NCBI GenBank assembly: GCA_964617105.1
Contig: CAZTWC010000171.1
Location: 1-7,827, forward strand
Origin: CAZTWC01 sp964617105 [NCBI: uncultured Myxococcia bacterium]
Lineage (GTDB): Bacteria; CAZTWC01
Direction: 5' to 3'
Length of the DNA: 7,827 bases
Shown piece after piece: positions 1 to 5,400 of the stretch. The notes under the pieces are model-generated. The model had not been told where the DNA came from, ran no database searches, and saw only the letters and a list, made by a program, of their open reading frames with translations. A program made the position numbers and the translations under genes. Each line of letters opens with the position of its first letter. The first letter of the stretch is position 1.

Positions 1-1008
1 GCAGATTACATCAAAAGGAGTTTTTACCCCCTTTGGCAAAATTTGATCTTCAAATAGACCCAACCAGACAAGTCTTTCGATAATTGGATCATCCTGATTC
101 AAGTTTAAAAACGCCGCCACCTGTTCAAGAAGTTTGGCGCCGGAAGGTTTCTCAATTAAAAAAGCAATAAAATCTCTAAAACTCATCTCTTCAGGATTGG
201 GCAGCAGATTATCCGTTAAAAGCCCCAAATCCACTATCTTTTGCCAGGTTTCGCTCCAACCGGCAAAACGGATGGTTCCCCTGAACATGTTTTGAACTTC
301 AGGGATATGGTAAAGTTTAATATAGGTAGTGGCATCGCGATTGGGATAAATTTCCAGGTTGTCTATCTCCCCCACCTGAAGAGGTTGGTGATGGTTAAAA
401 AGATCGTTTTGAAGAATATCGATTACTTCACCATTTTTTAGGTAACGGGCGCTATTTTTGGCGGCCAGAACCACTCCGGTTGGACTCCAACTGAATTTGT
501 AGCCAAAAGGATTGTTGGCAAACTCTGGCGCTGGAATGCCGCCGCAATAAGAGTGGAAGGTATTAACCTCTCCTCCATGCCGATGGATATTATCAATCAC
601 CCGCATAGCCGACATATGATCAATACCCGGATCCAACCCCATTTCGTTTAAAATAATTACTCCCGCCTGTCTGGCCTGCTCATCCAAATTTGTCATATCC
701 TGGCTGACATAGGAGGTGGTTAGCATAGATTTTTTAAATTGCAGACAATATTGGGCTACATCCACATGATGGGCATAGGGAAGCATGCTTATAACTAAAT
801 CTGAGTTCTCTACCAACCGGCTTAACTGCTCAGAGTTTTCCTCCACATTAAGTCCTAAACTACTACCGCGAGGGTTTCCGTTCAATAGAGCGGCGGCCGT
901 CTCTTTCCTGAGGCTGGTGACGGTCAGTTCAAATTCAGTTTCTTCCAACAGGTATTGTATTAAAGGCTTGGCTACCATACCAGCGCCAAGGACCAGGATT
1001 TTTTTCAT
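1..1008 (-). CDS. Saccharopine dehydrogenase, glutamate-forming (SDH / LYS9 type), N-terminal 336 residues, cut by window edge
   Basis: Oxidises saccharopine with NAD(P)+ to aminoadipate semialdehyde and glutamate, the second step of saccharopine-type lysine breakdown in the cytoplasm. The frame is open from the ATG at 1008 to base 1. Translation begins MKKILVLGAGMVAKPLIQYL, a Rossmann GxGxxxxP nucleotide-binding start. Next come LVISMLPYAHH (about residues 77-87), NEMGLDPGIDHM (121-132), CGGIPAPE and NPFGYKFSWSP (155-176), YPNRD (221-225) and RGTIRFAGW. These are the hallmark segments of the SDH half of animal AASS, as I recall that sequence. The family is about 440-450 residues, so about 110 C-terminal residues lie off the window. 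The start is supported by GGGAG (1018-1022), 9 nt upstream. The LKR gene ends 29 nt upstream on the same strand, which implies one transcript. The direction could be biosynthetic in some organisms, but the AASS-like pairing favours catabolism. Confidence 0.93.
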   Translation of the reverse strand, partial: MKKILVLGAGMVAKPLIQYLLEETEFELTVTSLRKETAAALLNGNPRGSSLGLNVEENSEQLSRLVENSDLVISMLPYAHHVDVAQYCLQFKKSMLTTSYVSQDMTNLDEQARQAGVIILNEMGLDPGIDHMSAMRVIDNIHRHGGEVNTFHSYCGGIPAPEFANNPFGYKFSWSPTGVVLAAKNSARYLKNGEVIDILQNDLFNHHQPLQVGEIDNLEIYPNRDATTYIKLYHIPEVQNMFRGTIRFAGWSETWQKIVDLGLLTDNLLPNPEEMSFRDFIAFLIEKPSGAKLLEQVAAFLNLNQDDPIIERLVWLGLFEDQILPKGVKTPFDVIC

Positions 1009-1017
1009 TCAGTAGTT

Positions 1018-1022
1018 CTCCC
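1018..1022 (-). promoter_or_regulatory. Ribosome binding site of the SDH gene
   Basis: The minus strand reads GGGAG here, 9 nt before the ATG at 1008. It lies in the 29-nt gap after the LKR stop. SDH therefore has its own initiation site and is translated separately rather than as a fusion with LKR. Confidence 0.7.
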
Positions 1023-1037
1023 AATAAACCAATTTTT

Positions 1038-2351
1038 TCAGAGATTCAGATGCTTAGTTAAATAATTGTAATTGGCAGTTAATTCGCCTTTATGCAGGAT
1101 TATCGCCTTTTTGATCTCAGAGGGTATTTGTAAATCTATAAACTCGCCGGTGAAATCGGCTCGGCCCAGCGCTGCGATAAAGGGTTGAAGAGAATTGCTG
1201 AAATGATCCGAGGCTTCTCTGGGCAACTCACAGGGTAGATTGTCCACTGCCATGATTGCTACACCCTCCCCTTCAAGGCCATATTTAATTTTACCATCTT
1301 CGGGGTTATAGATATAAACCGGATCGCCCGGAGTGGTGCTTCCCAGGTTGCATTCCACCGAACCCTGGATATCACAAGTGATATCACCTATTACTTGTAA
1401 GCGTAAATACTTTTCCTGCCAGCGCTTACGGAGCCACTCTCTGGTAACCAGCCGGGGATATTCTTCGCTCCAATAGATACAATTAACCAACAGGTCCAGA
1501 TTGGGTAAATATTGATGGAAAATAGATTTATATTTTTTTGGATGAACGTAATAGTCTTGCAAATCAAAGATATCCCCATCTTTTTGGGGTTGAACCAGAT
1601 GTTCCTCTTTAAATACCGCTACATTTAAATGCTCTTTAGACAGGCCCGGTTGCCGATTTTCACTTTTAAATTCAGTTGGTGAAACATATTTTACTGGTAA
1701 ACGTTCAATTATCTCCTGAGCGCCCCGGGCCACGTTGCCATATCCAGTAATAGCACAAGTCCAGGGTTTGGCCTGGTTTGGAAAACCAGTGTTTTTTATT
1801 TGCTCGCCAATTTTTCCGATATGCTCCATGGCCTCTTGCAGGTGGTTATATTGGAGGCAGCGTTTAATGGAACTAAGAGGCGTTTTTACTCCTTTTTCTT
1901 GCAACCTCTGTCCCCAGGTCCACAAGGTTTCGATCATACCGGCCTGTCCAGCCTGTCGTCCGAAAAAAACCAGTCGCCGGCCATCCTGGTCGGCGATTAA
2001 TTCGTAATCCAGAAGATGACAACCCTGATGCATCAATTTTTGCAGCATCGGCATGTTGTAAGGCTGCCCCTTAGTTGTGTGGGAAAAAAACAGATAGGCC
2101 ATATTGGTTTGAAAGAGATCAGCCGGCATCTCCTTAACCCCCAAAATAATATTGCAATCAGAAAGATCTTCGGAAATCTTTGCACCAGCGCGTATATACT
2201 CTTCTTCCCTATAAACCCGATTGGCTGAGGGCTGAATAGCAAACTCCAACCCCTCCTCTTTAATCAGTGCCTCCACCTCTCCAGGAGTCAGCGGCACCCG
2301 TCGTTCCCACTGATTTTTATCTTCACGCCTGATTCCAACTTTTCCCAACAT
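1038..2351 (-). CDS. Lysine-ketoglutarate reductase (saccharopine dehydrogenase, lysine-forming; LKR half of AASS), 437 aa
   Basis: Condenses lysine and 2-oxoglutarate with NAD(P)H to saccharopine, the first step of the saccharopine pathway in the cytoplasm. The N-terminal alanine-dehydrogenase/transhydrogenase-like domain opens with IRREDKNQWERRVPLTP (7-23). It carries LGVKEMP (70-76, K73) and FFSHTTKGQ (88-96, H91), which I align with the catalytic Lys/His pair of yeast Lys1 (K77/H96). FGRQAGQAGMI (130-140) follows. The Rossmann segment is ITGYGNVARGAQ (201-212), and GDITCDIQGSVE (322-333) and GEGVAIMAVDNLPCELP (361-377) lie further on. These segments resemble the LKR half of animal/plant AASS more than fungal Lys1 or alanine dehydrogenase. 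The length suits a complete stand-alone LKR without organelle leader. Start ATG 2351 has GGAG 7 nt upstream. The protein ends just where the SDH domain begins in the fused enzyme, and the SDH gene follows after 29 nt. Confidence 0.93.
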   Translation of the reverse strand: MLGKVGIRREDKNQWERRVPLTPGEVEALIKEEGLEFAIQPSANRVYREEEYIRAGAKISEDLSDCNIILGVKEMPADLFQTNMAYLFFSHTTKGQPYNMPMLQKLMHQGCHLLDYELIADQDGRRLVFFGRQAGQAGMIETLWTWGQRLQEKGVKTPLSSIKRCLQYNHLQEAMEHIGKIGEQIKNTGFPNQAKPWTCAITGYGNVARGAQEIIERLPVKYVSPTEFKSENRQPGLSKEHLNVAVFKEEHLVQPQKDGDIFDLQDYYVHPKKYKSIFHQYLPNLDLLVNCIYWSEEYPRLVTREWLRKRWQEKYLRLQVIGDITCDIQGSVECNLGSTTPGDPVYIYNPEDGKIKYGLEGEGVAIMAVDNLPCELPREASDHFSNSLQPFIAALGRADFTGEFIDLQIPSEIKKAIILHKGELTANYNYLTKHLNL

Positions 2352-2358
2352 TAAAATG

Positions 2359-2362
2359 CTCC
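2359..2362 (-). promoter_or_regulatory. Ribosome binding site of the LKR gene
   Basis: The minus strand reads GGAG, spaced 7 nt from the ATG at 2351. This supports that start, which also puts the conserved IRRED segment at residue 7 as expected for the family. Confidence 0.7.
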
Positions 2363-2381
2363 AAATTATTCAGAGAAGAGA

Positions 2382-2416
2382 GAATGGGGACCAAGATTTT
2401 CTCAATCTTGCCATTC
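2382..2416. terminator. Bulged hairpin between the secreted-protein gene and the LKR gene (possible terminator)
   Basis: The left arm GAATGG-[GGAC]-CAAGATT (2382-2398) and the right arm AATCTTGCCATTC (2404-2416) pair over 13 bp around a 5-nt loop, with a single 4-nt bulge (2388-2391). It starts 14 nt after the stop of the secreted-protein gene in the direction of transcription. There is no T-run: the minus strand after the stem reads TCTCTTCTCTG. A canonical intrinsic terminator is therefore not shown. It could be a weak terminator, an RNA end-protecting stem or an intercistronic processing site. The stem itself is certain; its role is inference. Confidence 0.45.
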
Positions 2417-2430
2417 CCCCTTTCTGTTAA

Positions 2431-5400
2431 TCAATATTGGGTACACTTATCCACATGCACCTCATCGGTTCTGGTAGGATCGAACCAGATACAATACTCC
2501 CGGTTGGAATTGGTCGGAACATCACTGCTCCAACTCAAATTTTTAAGATCAAACAATCCACAACCCCAAATATCTTCGATGGTACTCTCTCTGATACCGC
2601 ACTTGGCTGAACAGGTTTCATAATCACCCGGTTTTATGGCCTTGGATAGATTAATGGTCTTTAAGGCAGTGCAAAACTTCTTTGTACTGCTGCTTTTATG
2701 TTTCAACCAGCAATTGGCAATAGCCAAATACATCTTACAGGGCAAATCACTGTCTATGAACTCAATTTGGGGTCCCATGCACTTGTTGGTGGAGGGAACA
2801 CAAACATTAGGTGAACTACAGTGACTGTCATCCAGGCAATCCACACACTTTTTGGTCGTGCGCTGGCACTGTTTTCCTTTATCTCCGCAGGCTAAGAGCA
2901 AACAAATATCATTGGAGCATTTTTTAGTGTCAGGATCGCATTTGGCGTTTACAGTACACTGGTCATCACTTTTACAGTCACCTCCTAAAGGCACTTTGCA
3001 TTTTTTAATCGCAACTCCGTTGGAATAATAACCAACCACAAGGCAGGAGAGTCCGGTAAGACATTCGCTGTCTTGGGTGCAAACCTTATTGACCATTCTC
3101 TTGCAACCGCCGCCAGCCGGATCGCAGATTTTGGCAGGTGATGCACACTCATCAACCGTTCCATCGCAATCATCGTCTTCGCCATTGCAGATTTCAGAGC
3201 CTTTGGGGTTTATAGAGGCATTATCATCATTGCAGTCATTGCCAAAACAATCGCTGCCCGGTCCATAACCATCCTCATCCTTGTCTATGCACTGGAATTT
3301 GTCGCCCACATACTTGTGGCATTTGTCAATATGGACTTCGTCACGCCAATTAGGATCAAACCACATACAGTACTCGTTATCAGATCCCTCTTTTAGTTCA
3401 TCTTCCCAATGCAGATTATCCAGGTCCAACAAACCGCAGCCAACTATATCGTTGATGGTGTCGTAACTAATCCCTTTGTTTTTAAACTCCGTTTTGGTTC
3501 CAGAATTAGCCTGGCACACAAAGTCGTCATACAGATTAGGTTTTACCTGTTTATCAATTTCAGACGGCATTTTCATCACATAGCAAAAATATTTTTGGCT
3601 GTGACTGCCCTTGTTCCAGCATTTGACTATTTTGTCGTAAATATCCCAGGGAAGTTTATTGTTGTCTACGTTACTGGTGGGGCCAGCGCAGACATTGCGG
3701 GAATAAACGCAGGAAAGGTTGGGGGCCAGGGCCTGACAGTGCTGATCGTTGAAACACTGGACACAGGCGCCATTATTACGATCGCAAACCTGACCGGCAG
3801 GGCATGAAAGCAACAGGCAAACATCAGATGAGCACTTTTTGGTGGCTGGATCACATTTATGACCCATGGAACAATCGGAATCCACCTGGCAGGAAGAGCC
3901 CAAATCGCGCTTGCAAATGTCATTACTGCAGACCATCCCGGCTTTACAGGGAACTTTGCTGCTGCAAATCTGATTCAACTCAGCCTTGCACTGGCCATCC
4001 TGGCAACCCTGGCCGGTGGGACATTCGTCTATCTGGCCATCGCAGTTGTTGTCCTTGCCATCACAGATCTCGGGCAGGCCTGGATTCTTCTGCGGATCAT
4101 TATCATCACAGTCCGGCCCATCGCAGTCCTGGCCGATGCCATAACCATCTTTGTCATTGTCAGTTGTACAGATGCAAGGAGCATCACTACCATCGCAATT
4201 TTCATCTTTCCCATTGCCACAGATATCAGCGGCTCCCGGGTTCACATTGGGATCGGTTTGGTCGCAATCTGTATCAACACATCCACTGCCCACACCATAA
4301 CCGTCTTTGTCGGGGTCATCACAGGGACAGGGCTGGTCACCGCCTTTGCAGTCCTGGTCGATACTGTCACCGCAGATTTCGGCCGCCCCGGGATAAACAA
4401 CAATGTCTAGATCGTTGCAGTCAGAGTCAAAACAGCCTCCACCCTGACCGTAACCGTCGCCGTCCTTATCAATACAATTATAATCTTTTTTAGAGAAATC
4501 ACTGCACCGTTTGATATGAATTTCGTCCCGACGGGTGGGATCAAACCACATACAGTAATCCCGGTTGCTGTTGGCCCCAATATTATCGCTCCAGTCCAGG
4601 TTGTCCAGGTCAAACATACCGCAGCCGTGGATATCTTCGGCAGTTTCCAATTTGACATCGTGTTTTTTAAACTCACTCTTGTCGCTGCTAGAGGCTTTAC
4701 AGACCCGATCATCGTATTTGCTGTGGTCTAAATCAACCCCAACCGGAGTGGTGATAGCATAGCAAAAATATTTTTTATCGTGGTTATCTTTTTCTCCTTT
4801 TTTCCAACAATCCTGGATCATTTTGTGAAATTTCCAGGGAAACTCGCTGGCATCACCGGTTCCTTCGGTGGCTAAACAAACAGCGGTAGAGGGGATACAA
4901 ACCATGTTAGACCCTTCATCGGAGGGGCAATGGACATCAGCGGTGCACTCCACGCAACGTTTATTTTTATGGTCGCATATTCCGGGTGAGGGGCAAGCCA
5001 CCGGGCACTGGGTGTCCACACACTTTCCAATAGCCAAATCACAGGTGGCCGGAGGTGCGCACTCAGTGTCTGATTTGCAATCACCTTGCTGTAAAGCCAG
5101 ACACTTGGAGGCTACACATTTGAATTGATCGGCACAGTCATCATCAATATTACATTCTGCATTTAAAGAACTTTTACACACTGGTGAAGATGAACCGCAC
5201 ACTTTGCCAGCCGGACACTCATCAGTATTACCGTCGCAGTCGTCGTCAATCTGGTTGCAGATCTCTGATTTACCGGGATTAATCTCCGCATTGTTATCAT
5301 CACAATCTGTAGATATACAACCATTTCCCTGGCCGTAACCATCTTTGTCGCTATCAGTACAGTCAGAGGGACAGACGAAATCATTGCCATCACAATCTTC

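Noticed and set aside
785-1015. Short plus-strand frames at 241-441 and 785-1015
   Set aside because: They lie opposite conserved SDH coding sequence, including the Rossmann start, and show no ribosome site.
2352-2430. Separate promoter for the LKR-SDH genes in the 79-bp gap
   Set aside because: Only weak pairs such as TTGGTC with GAATAA at 17 nt were found, so I do not report a promoter. Read-through or a non-sigma70 promoter remains possible.
3804-4493. Long plus-strand open frames (for example 3804-4493 and 3859-4410) opposite the secreted-protein gene
   Set aside because: They are antisense shadows of Asp/Cys/Gly-rich repeat codons, with low-complexity His/Arg/Cys-rich or Ile/Ala/Thr-rich products, no ribosome site and no recognisable domain.
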